Source: Nocardioides agri (GTDB taxonomy: Bacteria; Actinomycetota; Actinomycetes; Propionibacteriales; Nocardioidaceae). From it: DNA of 64,000 nucleotides. A program made the position numbers and the translations under genes. Numbering within the stretch: the stretch's first letter is position 1; each line of letters starts with the position of its first letter. Positions 32,343 through 41,433 of this stretch are shown here, piece after piece. The stretch covers positions 310,001 through 374,000 of the forward strand of contig NZ_JACEIC010000002.1 of assembly GCF_013778305.1 (NCBI RefSeq), given 5' to 3'. Below the pieces are notes generated by a model that saw nothing but the letters and a program-made list of their open reading frames with translations, searched no databases and was not told the DNA's origin.

Positions 32343-32345
32343 CGC

Positions 32346-32376
32346 GGGGCCCGCGTCGCAGTGCGACGCGGGCCCC
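32346..32376. terminator. Bidirectional terminator hairpin
   Basis: A perfect 14-bp stem, GGGGCCCGCGTCGC / GCGACGCGGGCCCC with a 3-base loop, lies between the convergent azlD and M4 peptidase genes. It can terminate both transcripts; no long T tract is present. Confidence 0.85.
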
Positions 32377-32394
32377 TCGCGGTCTCCTGGAGGG

Positions 32395-33918
32395 TCAGCT
32401 CACGCCGACAGCGCTCCAGGCCGTGGCGACCGCGCTCTGCTGCGCGCTGCCCGGACCGTAGAGGTCCTGAGCCGCGCTCAGAGTCGCCGTCCGCGCACCG
32501 TGGTAGTCGGTGCTGGACGTCATGTAGACGGTCAGCGCGCGGTACCAGATGGCCGCCGCCGCCGTCCTGCCGATGCCCGCGACGGTGGAGCCGTTGCAGG
32601 TCGGGCTGTTGTGCGCGACGCCGTTGATCGTCTTGGCGCCCGAGCCCTCGGCGAGCAGGTAGAAGAAGTGGTTGCCGACGCCCGAGGAGTAGTGGACGTC
32701 GAGGTTGCCGACGCCCGAGGACCAGCAGTTGACCGAGTCACCGTCGGACGCGGGGTTGTCCATCCGCCGCAGGCCAGTGTGGTTCTTCAGGTCGAACTCC
32801 TCCCCGATGAGGTAGTCACCGGGGTCGTTGCTGTTGGCCGCGTGGAACTCCACCATCGTGCCGAAGATGTCCGACGTCGACTCGTTGAGACCGCCGGACT
32901 CGCCCTCGTAGGTGAGGTTGGCGGAGTGCTCCGTGACGCCGTGCGACATCTCGTGCCCGGCCACGTCGAGCGAGACCAGCGGACCGTAGCTGACGCCGTC
33001 GCCGTCGCCGTACGTCATCTTGGTGCCGTCCCAGAAGGCGTTGACGTAGTTCTTGCCGTAGTGGGTGCGGTTGTAGGACCCGGCGCCGGTGCCGAAGATC
33101 CCGTTCCGGCCGAAGGTGGACTTGTAGTAGTCCCACGTGACGTTGGTGCCGTACTGGGCGTCGACGCCTGCGGACTCGCGGCTGCTCGTGGCGCCGTTGC
33201 CGAACGACGTGTCCGGGCTGGTGAAGAGCGTGCCGGTCTTGCAGTTGACCCCGAAGAGCTGGCAGCCGAGGGAGTCGGTGCCGTTGTTGAGGTCCGTCGT
33301 GTAGGTGTTGCCGCGGGTCGGGTCCTTGAGCTGGTAGGTCGAGCCGGACCTGGTCAGCTGCAGCGGGACCGTGCCGGAGTAGAGCGACTGGCCAGAGCCG
33401 TCGACGGTCTCGATCTGCTGCTCACGCCAGAGCACCTTGCCCGTGGCCGCGTCCACGTAGGTCGCGAGGCGGCTCGGGGTGCCGTCGTCCTGGGTGCCGC
33501 CGGTGACGACCTCCCAGGCGAGCCGACCGGTGCCGGAGGTCGCGTCGACGACGAGGCGGGACGACTGCTCCTTCGCTCCCGTGATGTCGCGGGTCGCCGG
33601 CGCCTTCGCGAGCGCGTGGGTCGCGGCGGCCGCAGCGCTCACCGCCGGCGTCGTCACGAGCCGCAGGGGCGCGTCGAGCGTCTGACTGACGCCCTCGCGC
33701 TCGCCGGCGGCGTCCTCGTGGACGACCAGGTCGCCGCCGACGACCGGCAGCCCGCCGTACGTGCGCACCATCCGGGTGTGCGTCGTGCCATCGGCGTCGG
33801 TGATCGTGTCGACCACCCGGAAGCCCGTGGAGTCGTTCTCCGAGGCCTCGGCCGAAGGCAGGCCGGTGACGGACAGTGCGACGACCGCTGCCGCGGCGGC
33901 GCCCGAGAGTATGCGCAT
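32395..33918 (-). CDS. Secreted M4-family (thermolysin-like) metallopeptidase
   Basis: The 507-residue preproenzyme has a signal peptide (ILSGAAAAAVVALSVTGLPS), an FTP/PepSY propeptide (about residues 30-170), and an M4 catalytic domain with zinc ligands His322 and His326 in GHEMSHGVTEHSANL and Glu346 in GGLNESTSDIFG. It is a secreted zinc endopeptidase. The mature C terminus ends AWSAVGVS, typical of the family. The ATG at 33918 has AAGGA upstream; a nested inverted repeat at 33932-33983 abuts that site. A terminator at 32346 closes the gene. Confidence 0.95.
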   Translation of the reverse strand: MRILSGAAAAAVVALSVTGLPSAEASENDSTGFRVVDTITDADGTTHTRMVRTYGGLPVVGGDLVVHEDAAGEREGVSQTLDAPLRLVTTPAVSAAAAATHALAKAPATRDITGAKEQSSRLVVDATSGTGRLAWEVVTGGTQDDGTPSRLATYVDAATGKVLWREQQIETVDGSGQSLYSGTVPLQLTRSGSTYQLKDPTRGNTYTTDLNNGTDSLGCQLFGVNCKTGTLFTSPDTSFGNGATSSRESAGVDAQYGTNVTWDYYKSTFGRNGIFGTGAGSYNRTHYGKNYVNAFWDGTKMTYGDGDGVSYGPLVSLDVAGHEMSHGVTEHSANLTYEGESGGLNESTSDIFGTMVEFHAANSNDPGDYLIGEEFDLKNHTGLRRMDNPASDGDSVNCWSSGVGNLDVHYSSGVGNHFFYLLAEGSGAKTINGVAHNSPTCNGSTVAGIGRTAAAAIWYRALTVYMTSSTDYHGARTATLSAAQDLYGPGSAQQSAVATAWSAVGVS

Positions 33919-33931
33919 GTCGAAGATCCTT

Positions 33932-33983
33932 CTCGTCGTTGAGACGGCTACGGATCCGCAGCCTTGTCGGGCTCAACGACGAG
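33932..33983 (-). promoter_or_regulatory. Nested inverted repeat in the M4 peptidase leader
   Basis: CTCGTCGTTGAG (33932-33943) and CTCAACGACGAG (33972-33983) are a perfect 12-bp inverted repeat. Between them a second near-perfect repeat, GGCTACGGATCCGCAGCC (33946-33963), would form an inner hairpin. The inner edge of the outer arm touches the presumed Shine-Dalgarno of the gene at 33918, so the structure could control its translation or mRNA stability. Confidence 0.6.
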
Positions 33984-34002
33984 CGGAACCGGGGGCGACG
34001 CT

Positions 34003-34027
34003 CAGGTTCGTGCAATGCACGAACCTG
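34003..34027. repeat. 25-base near-perfect palindrome downstream of dapB
   Basis: Arms CAGGTTCGTGCA (34003-34014) and TGCACGAACCTG (34016-34027) are perfect 12-base complements around one central A. It is 18 bases after the dapB stop and 84 bases before the M4 peptidase start, so it may be the dapB terminator, an operator, or both. Confidence 0.65.
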
Positions 34028-34045
34028 CACCTCCCGCCCGGTGGG

Positions 34046-35384
<1,339 letters not shown>

Positions 35385-35433
35385 GGAAATAGCCTTCATC
35401 TCTCTTGCATAAGGCAATTCCCTGAACTAGCGT
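35385..35433 (+). promoter_or_regulatory. SigA-type promoter overlapped by an inverted repeat
   Basis: TTGCAT (35405-35410), a 17-base spacer and TAGCGT (35428-35433) form a good housekeeping promoter, six bases before the ATG at 35440, so the mRNA is leaderless. Arms GGAAATAGCCTT (35385-35396) and AAGGCAATTCC (35411-35421) form an imperfect inverted repeat flanking the -35, an ideal operator position. Confidence 0.65.
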
Positions 35434-35439
35434 CGTTCC

Positions 35440-36033
35440 ATGACCGTCGTCGTCCTCACCGTCGACCAGCGCGGCAGCCGGCGCGGCGCGGACCTGGTCC
35501 CCGACGCCCTCGCCGCGCTCGACGGCGTGCCCACCCGGGCGGCGTTCGAGCGGACGGTCGGCGACGAGCTCCAGGGAGTGCTCGACGACGGCGCGGCGCT
35601 CGCGGGCGCGCTGGAGGCACTGCTGCGCGCCGACTCGTGGAACATCGGCGTCGGGATCGGCCCGGTCGAGGAGCCCCTCCCCGACCACGCGCGCGCCGGC
35701 CGCGGCACGGCGTACCTCCACGCGCGCACTGCCGTCACCGCCGCCAAGTCGAGCCCCTGGCACACCCGCGTGGTCGGCGACGACCCGGGGGCGCGCGCCG
35801 TCGAGACGACCGTGTGGCTCTGGGCGGCGGTCCTCGGGCGGCGCACCAGCCGCGGCTGGGAGGTCGCCGACCTGGTGGCCCAAGGCCTCTCGTACGCCGA
35901 GGTGGGCGATCGGCTCGCGATCAGCCAGTCCGCCGTCAGCCAGCGAGCCCAGGCGGCGGGCATCGTGGAGTCGCGGCGGGCCCGGGAGCTCGTCGCGGAC
36001 CTGACCGACGACCTGCTCGGGAGGCAGTCATGA
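35440..36033 (+). CDS. SatD-like protein with C-terminal helix-turn-helix
   Basis: The 197-residue protein has an N-terminal SatD-like part (VVVLTVDQRGSRRGADLVPD; WNIGVGIGPVEEPLPDHAR) and a C-terminal HTH (GLSYAEVGDRLAISQSAVSQ, with RAQAAG). It is probably a DNA-binding regulator. The leaderless start at 35440 and the inverted repeat across its own -35 suggest autoregulation. The next gene, a membrane protein, overlaps by four bases, so the two probably work together. The ligand and targets are unknown. Confidence 0.7.
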   Translation: MTVVVLTVDQRGSRRGADLVPDALAALDGVPTRAAFERTVGDELQGVLDDGAALAGALEALLRADSWNIGVGIGPVEEPLPDHARAGRGTAYLHARTAVTAAKSSPWHTRVVGDDPGARAVETTVWLWAAVLGRRTSRGWEVADLVAQGLSYAEVGDRLAISQSAVSQRAQAAGIVESRRARELVADLTDDLLGRQS

Positions 36034-36602
36034 ACCCGTCCGACTACGGCGTCCTCGTCGCCGTCCTGCTCGGCCTCGGCGTCCTCGTCGCGGTCGCGGG
36101 CTGGTCCTCCCCCGCCGCCCGGCGGGTCTGCGCGCCGGCCACGGTCCTCCTGCTCCTCGCGGCCGCGATCTTCGCCGCCGCGCCCGACTCCGTGGCGGTC
36201 CCCTCTGGATCGGCCAAGGTCGTGTTCGTCGGCCTCGCGGGCCTGCTGGCCGTCGCCGGCGGCGGGCCGCTCACCGCCCTCGTCTTCGACCTCGTCGACC
36301 GCCGCGAAACGCCGGCGGACTCGCTCGCGCTCGCCGGCCACGTGCTGCGCGGCGGCGCCTGGATCGGCGGCCTCGAACGCGCCGCCACCTTCGCCACCCT
36401 CGTCACCGGCTGGCCCGAGGGGCTCGCGATCGTGCTCGCCCTCAAGGGCCTCGGCCGCTACCCCGAGCTGCGCGCCGCAGAATCTGGTGTCCGCAGCGGC
36501 GCCGCCGAGCGCTTCATCATCGGGACCTTCGTCAGCGTGCTGTGGGCCTGCGGGTGCGCCGGCGTGGTGGTCGTGACCACCGTCGGATCAGGCATCGGCT
36601 GA
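36030..36602 (+). CDS. Multi-pass membrane protein, unknown function
   Basis: The 190-residue product has hydrophobic segments at about residues 8-26, 36-54, 62-85, 118-140 and 165-188. No known domain was recognised. The ATG overlaps the SatD-like stop by four bases. It ends just before the lower-GC accessory block. A regulator plus membrane protein pair suggests the regulator controls or responds to it. Confidence 0.72.
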   Translation: MNPSDYGVLVAVLLGLGVLVAVAGWSSPAARRVCAPATVLLLLAAAIFAAAPDSVAVPSGSAKVVFVGLAGLLAVAGGGPLTALVFDLVDRRETPADSLALAGHVLRGGAWIGGLERAATFATLVTGWPEGLAIVLALKGLGRYPELRAAESGVRSGAAERFIIGTFVSVLWACGCAGVVVVTTVGSGIG

Positions 36603-36868
36603 ACGGTTCGGCCACGTCCTGGACGCACTCATCTGCCGTATCCGTCCTCCCTGCGAGCGAGTCCTTCCGCCCAGAATGATGCGCCTGTCGACTTCGTAGG
36701 AGCGCCAGGTGGACCGGTCGCAGACCAATGGATGGGTAGGTCAGACTCCCAGCAGTTCCGGTCACGCGCGTATCGAGGCAGCACCGGACTCCTCGGCTCG
36801 GCTGATCGACTCCTATCAAGTCCGCATGGCGCCCAGGAGCATGTGGAAGGGACTTCGCCGACCGTCCA

Positions 36869-39490
36869 TCAGGCCCTAGCGGTCAGGGACGCGTCCAGTT
36901 TCCGAGTGCGGCGAGCGAAGGGAGTCTTGCCGCCCTCTAGGTGGTGGAGCGCGAGCTTGTTGAGGTCGTATCGTTCAAGCGAACCGCACGCCTCCACCTC
37001 GCCTTTGCCGGCGGTGGCACGCATTGTGATGAGCTGTTCAGAGTCGGCGCTCACAACCAGACCGGGGCTCCGTGTCGCGAACAGGTATTGGCGAGAGCCC
37101 CTCGATTGCCGAAGACGGTCGACAAGGTATTCCTCAATCCACGGTGCGTGCAGGGCGTCCTCGGGCTGGTCAATCAGTACCGGCGTCGTGCCGTCGGCAA
37201 GCAGGATGACGAGGATGGCGGTGCACTTCTGTCCGTGCGATAGATCCTCGATGCTTACATAGTCCTGCCCTTCTGGCTTGCGGAACTTCACCTCAAGGAC
37301 GTCAGGTGTCTCGATGAGTTGAGCATCCAACAACTGCGCCCACAGGTCGCGGTCGCCGACCGTCGTAAGCAATCGCGCGAAATCTACAGAGGTGACCCCG
37401 TCTGGGAGATCACCAGCCTTCGAGGCATCGCCGCTCCAGAGTGCACGAACGAAGTTGTACGGCCGGATGTTCTCGGCGATCAGGTCGAGCGTGCGCTCAC
37501 GGACCCGTGAACCAACCTTCAGCGCGTCGAGCGCACTGCGGAATGCCGTTGTGTCTCCCTTCGCCGGAATGTCGATCTTCACGAAGCCAGAGGTCTCGCG
37601 ATTGAGATCTGCCGCGCGGGCTCGGCGCAGAGCCCGTCGATCGTCACGTGCCCGCTTAAGCTCACCGAGCATGGCTTCGCGCTCATCTTCGAGCCGCGTG
37701 TAGGTCGGCTCCGCATCGTTCTTCAAGGTCTGTGCGGCCGCCTCGGCCATGCTGAGGTTCGTCTGCGCCGTTTCAAGTTCACTACGCAACCGCGGAAGGG
37801 AGGTTGTCCCGGACTTCTCCAGTGTCTCGTCGAGTTGCTTCTTGAAAGCGCTGAACTCTGTGCCCAGTTCGTCTTTGACCGCGTGTACGACAGCCTTGAG
37901 ATTGGCCACGCTGTCAACGACCAGCTTTTCGGCCGCGTCGACAGCGGACTTGAACGCCGCCTGCGCGACTTGGACCTTCTCGAACTGATCATCGTGGTCG
38001 GGGGTCATCTTGGATGTCGCGACAGCGGGCTCGCTCGGTCGGACAAAGGTGATGCCATCTACGGCATCCACGAGAGTCGTTAGCGCAGCCTGCTCGGCCG
38101 TCCAGCGCCCTTGGGACTTCACGAGGTCGTCGTCGAACAGTGCGGATAGTTCTCGCTCGCGTTCTTTCAGGCTCTTCGCCTCGGCAGCTTGTTCTGTGAG
38201 CATCTGCACCCTGTCGCGGGCGGCGATCAGAGCGGTGGCGTTCTCACGGAGCTTGGATTCGCTCTCTGCGATTCTGACGTCAATCTCGGTCAGGTCGAGT
38301 TTGGCGTCAATCAGGCCTACCCGGCCGACGGGCTGTCTGGCGTACTCGAGGATCTCCCCCTGCGAGAAGGCCGCGATGGTGAGGAGGTCGGCTGGGTCGT
38401 GGTCGACCCGAACCCATTCGTTGGCGACGTCCTGCTCGACCACGGGAACAGATTCTGCAACTCCGAAGGTCCGCGACACTCGGTACTGGTCGCTCGGCGC
38501 GCTGATCTCCACAGCAACGGTTGTTCCCTCGAGGAGAGCGGTTTCAAGTCGCCGATCGACTTCATCGCGGATCGTGGTGAACAGCTCGCCGTCGACCTGC
38601 TGGTTCAGCGCGAAACGGATCGTCTCAAGGACCAGTGACTTGCCAGCGCCGGTACCGCCCAAGAGGCAATTCAGGTCTGGGCTGAACTCCAACGACGTAC
38701 CCCCGAGGAAGCCACCGGAAATCGAAACCGTGTCGATCGTGGGGTGCCGATCCGCGGTCACTGGATCGGTTAGCGTCACGCGTAGTTCGGGATCCTGTAG
38801 CGCGTAGCGGAGGCCACAGAGATCCGGGCGCGCAGCCTTGACCCAGGAACGCCGAATCCCGATACCCGTTCTGGCGTGGCGGCTGAGCGTCGCGTCGTAG
38901 GCGTCGGAACTCTGAACCAGGGCAGGCAGGCCAGCCTCACCGAGCTTCGCGGCAACCCTCGACGGAGTCTCGGCGAGGACAAACTCAAAGGCTTCAATGT
39001 TCGCGTCGGCCAGTAGTTGATTAACGTGCGTTTGAACAGGCTGCGTGAGGATGCCGCGCTCTTTGTCAATGTGGGCCGCGACTGCAAGGCCACCCTTGTC
39101 ACGTATTTCGGAAGCGCACTCCGCCATGCTCCTTGCAGAAACAACGTCGAGATCGCCGAACCGGGTGCGCTCGATGCCAAGCCTGATCAGCACGTCTTCG
39201 ATCGTCGAAGACGACGTTCCTTCCTCCCAAATGCCAAGTAGATGTCCATCGCTGGTGCTGAGCTCGAAGCCCGGGAGCACGACCAAGCTGGTGTCTCTAG
39301 CGGCCTCAGCCATCTGGCTGCACCAGGCAGCCGTGTTGTGGTCGGTTACCGCGATCGCGTCCAGCCCGGCGTCCAGCGCGGCCTGAACAATGTCGACGGC
39401 GGTACCGAAGTCCTCGTCCCGTGCGTCGTTAGAGCCGGGCGTGTGCACATGGAGATCGACAGCCCAGAACCGAGCCCAACTGCTTGTCAT
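36869..39490 (-). CDS. PHP-domain plus SMC-like AAA/ABC ATPase (Ppl/TrlF-like)
   Basis: The 873-residue protein fuses a PHP phosphoesterase domain (about residues 9-225; His14-x-His16, Asp50-His51, Glu76, His140, Asp196) to an SMC/RecN-like ATPase. Walker A GGTGAGKS is at 278-285, a long coiled coil spans about 400-640, the signature LSHGQK is at 750-755 and Walker B VLIDQPED at about 772-779. This architecture is that of Ppl, a single-gene anti-phage system reported by Gao et al. 2020, and of NCBI's TrlF family. The coding bias is visibly less GC-rich than the neighbours, a sign of transfer. It is divergent from a HEPN-like gene at 39792. Confidence 0.85.
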   Translation of the reverse strand: MTSSWARFWAVDLHVHTPGSNDARDEDFGTAVDIVQAALDAGLDAIAVTDHNTAAWCSQMAEAARDTSLVVLPGFELSTSDGHLLGIWEEGTSSSTIEDVLIRLGIERTRFGDLDVVSARSMAECASEIRDKGGLAVAAHIDKERGILTQPVQTHVNQLLADANIEAFEFVLAETPSRVAAKLGEAGLPALVQSSDAYDATLSRHARTGIGIRRSWVKAARPDLCGLRYALQDPELRVTLTDPVTADRHPTIDTVSISGGFLGGTSLEFSPDLNCLLGGTGAGKSLVLETIRFALNQQVDGELFTTIRDEVDRRLETALLEGTTVAVEISAPSDQYRVSRTFGVAESVPVVEQDVANEWVRVDHDPADLLTIAAFSQGEILEYARQPVGRVGLIDAKLDLTEIDVRIAESESKLRENATALIAARDRVQMLTEQAAEAKSLKERERELSALFDDDLVKSQGRWTAEQAALTTLVDAVDGITFVRPSEPAVATSKMTPDHDDQFEKVQVAQAAFKSAVDAAEKLVVDSVANLKAVVHAVKDELGTEFSAFKKQLDETLEKSGTTSLPRLRSELETAQTNLSMAEAAAQTLKNDAEPTYTRLEDEREAMLGELKRARDDRRALRRARAADLNRETSGFVKIDIPAKGDTTAFRSALDALKVGSRVRERTLDLIAENIRPYNFVRALWSGDASKAGDLPDGVTSVDFARLLTTVGDRDLWAQLLDAQLIETPDVLEVKFRKPEGQDYVSIEDLSHGQKCTAILVILLADGTTPVLIDQPEDALHAPWIEEYLVDRLRQSRGSRQYLFATRSPGLVVSADSEQLITMRATAGKGEVEACGSLERYDLNKLALHHLEGGKTPFARRTRKLDASLTARA

Positions 39491-39791
39491 GCCCGTGCGG
39501 CCTCCCCGCGTGACATCGACTCCTGGTCGTAGTTCTATCGCAGAGCGTCGGCAGCTGGGGCGGAAATCGCGGGGCCTGCCTCCTTGGACGTGAACGACCT
39601 CGCTGACTTCCGCGCGCCTTTGCGCAGCGACAGCGGCCAGGTTATGCCGCCGCCCTTGCTAAGGGACTCTTGGCTTCTAAACGAGCGGAGCTCCGCTGGT
39701 AACCGGAGGTCACTGCGCCGTACATCCAGATCTTCGATGGAGACTCTTGAGACCTCGCGAGAGCCGTTCGTAACGTCAGTCAGGAGGATCG
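39491..39791. other. 301-base divergent intergenic region
   Basis: This gap separates the PHP-ATPase and HEPN-like genes, which point away from each other. It holds AGGAGG at 39782-39787 just before the HEPN start. Short open frames on both strands look non-coding. It probably holds both promoters and long leaders; no clear -35/-10 pair was identified. Confidence 0.5.
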
Positions 39792-41108
39792 ATGCTGGGA
39801 AACCAACTGGATGCAGGTGACAGCCGAGTCGGCTGGGCATGGGACGCGAAGATCACTACCCCTTATCCCGCAATGCTGTGTGACCTGGCCAACCAGATCG
39901 AACTCGTGATCCCGTACGACGAGTCGGATCAGCTGTTGAACCGTCGCTACATCGGCTCGATGGTGCGCTGGGGCGACGACCCGGATATGGATCAATTCGA
40001 CTACGAACTGCCACAGCAGTTCTGGTTCATGGACGCCCGCGGGTTCGTGTCGCTCAACGGCATCCGATCGCGCACCGTCGAACCCACCGCGGGCGGGCCC
40101 ACGGTGTTCAACCAGTGCCGAATCGGCATCGACTACGCGGTGTTTGCCGGAGAACCTGGCGTGGACCACTCCAGCGTCAATGGGCTGACGACTCGCATCG
40201 AAGGACTCGGACGATGGTTTGGCCATCGATCAATCCGGGACAACCTCCACGATCGACGGCGTTCGACTAAGGAGTTCTCGCTAACTATCTCACCCCCGCG
40301 AACCCAACGACTTGATGCCGGTCTCAATCTCTCGGTCGTTGCCGGCACTGACTGGCGGCTTCCAGGCGAGCCCGGGCTGACGCACCTGGAAGAAGTCGGC
40401 GCCATCAGAACCAGCGTGCAACGCAGTCGACCGTGGACCGAACACATCGAGCGACATCGCGCCATACATCAACTGCTGGAGATCAGCGCTTGGACGGCGC
40501 TCGGCTTCCAACAGGCCCGCGTCATGCATCGCAGCGATCCCCAGCGAGTGCTCTCGGGCGACAAAGTCGGCGACCGCTGGGCACCAGTCAAGACATACTC
40601 CTTACCAACTCCCACCAGCGAGCGCCGGACTGAGTTCCTCTTTACCTATCAAGACATCGAAGCCGCCGGCGTTCGGCGCTGGTTGCGGCTCAGGGAGCAG
40701 TTCAATCGCGGCATTCACGCCATGACCTTCTCGATCCGGAACAAAGGAACATCGCTCGACGGAATGATCTCCGACTCCGGCATCGGACTCGAGGAGATCG
40801 GCCACACGATCGATCTCGAACGAGGAGGGGGTGCCCGGCGTGGTCACCACGCGCATCTCCTAGACATAGCCTCAGAGATTGCTGACCTGCTCCCGTTCAG
40901 TGGCTCCGAATGGGCAACGCGGTCCACCGAGATCTACAACGACGTGAAGCACGCAGATCGACGTGACCCCACGGCGACCGAGCTCTACACGATGCTGATC
41001 AAGAATCGCCTCGTGTTCCGAGTCTGGCTGGCGCGCCGCCTTGGCGTCGCCCCTTCGACGATCGAGAGGGGCATGTGGCGGATGAAGCGTGGTATTGACG
41101 GAGACTGA
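39792..41108 (+). CDS. HEPN-like protein, ApeA-related layout
   Basis: The 438-residue protein has a beta-rich N-terminal half (WDAKITTPYPAMLCDLANQI; FNQCRIGIDYAVFAGE) and a helical C-terminal half. The latter has WLRLREQFNRGIHAMTFSIR and a HEPN-like end at about 375-425, where Y382-N-D-V-K-H387 replaces the usual R-N-x3-H. Overall this resembles ApeA-type HEPN proteins, but the family call is by pattern only. The missing Arg suggests altered or lost RNase activity. A strong AGGAGG precedes ATG 39792. Divergent pairing with a PHP-ATPase suggests a joint defence role, which is inference. Confidence 0.6.
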   Translation: MLGNQLDAGDSRVGWAWDAKITTPYPAMLCDLANQIELVIPYDESDQLLNRRYIGSMVRWGDDPDMDQFDYELPQQFWFMDARGFVSLNGIRSRTVEPTAGGPTVFNQCRIGIDYAVFAGEPGVDHSSVNGLTTRIEGLGRWFGHRSIRDNLHDRRRSTKEFSLTISPPRTQRLDAGLNLSVVAGTDWRLPGEPGLTHLEEVGAIRTSVQRSRPWTEHIERHRAIHQLLEISAWTALGFQQARVMHRSDPQRVLSGDKVGDRWAPVKTYSLPTPTSERRTEFLFTYQDIEAAGVRRWLRLREQFNRGIHAMTFSIRNKGTSLDGMISDSGIGLEEIGHTIDLERGGGARRGHHAHLLDIASEIADLLPFSGSEWATRSTEIYNDVKHADRRDPTATELYTMLIKNRLVFRVWLARRLGVAPSTIERGMWRMKRGIDGD

Positions 41109-41433
41109 GCTGACAATCCCGACTGCTTGCTCATCCGCTGGATCTCAGCCGGGCGGAGGGCTTCCCGATGGGCACGGCGTGGCGGTCAGCCGTACCGAGC
41201 GTGCGTCATGCCGCCGCCTCAGAGCGCCACAACCCGAGGTGCGACGACGCGAGGGAGGCGGACACCAGGAGTCCATTCTCTGTTGTTCGATGACTCACTG
41301 GATGAGGCCGCGTAGTGCGTCCGGCGATCCACCGGGCGGTCGATCAGAGAGCGCTGCAGGTCGGGCGCAGCTGGCGGGAGGAGCCCTGCAGAGCACTCAT
41401 CGCTCTGACGGCTGGCGCGCCCCACAGAGTTCG
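41109..41433. other. 325-base intergenic region between convergent HEPN genes
   Basis: No convincing coding sequence is seen. A small perfect inverted repeat CAGAGC-N7-GCTCTG at 41389-41407 could be a terminator for the gene at 41434. The rest shows no recognised element. Confidence 0.45.

Noticed and set aside
36603..36868. A tRNA or attachment site at the left edge of the accessory block
   Set aside because: No tRNA-like fold and no direct repeat matching the integrase edge was found.
39535..39840. A 101-codon minus-strand frame between the PHP-ATPase and HEPN genes
   Set aside because: It has no start signal, overlaps the HEPN start and its Shine-Dalgarno, and shows no recognisable motif.
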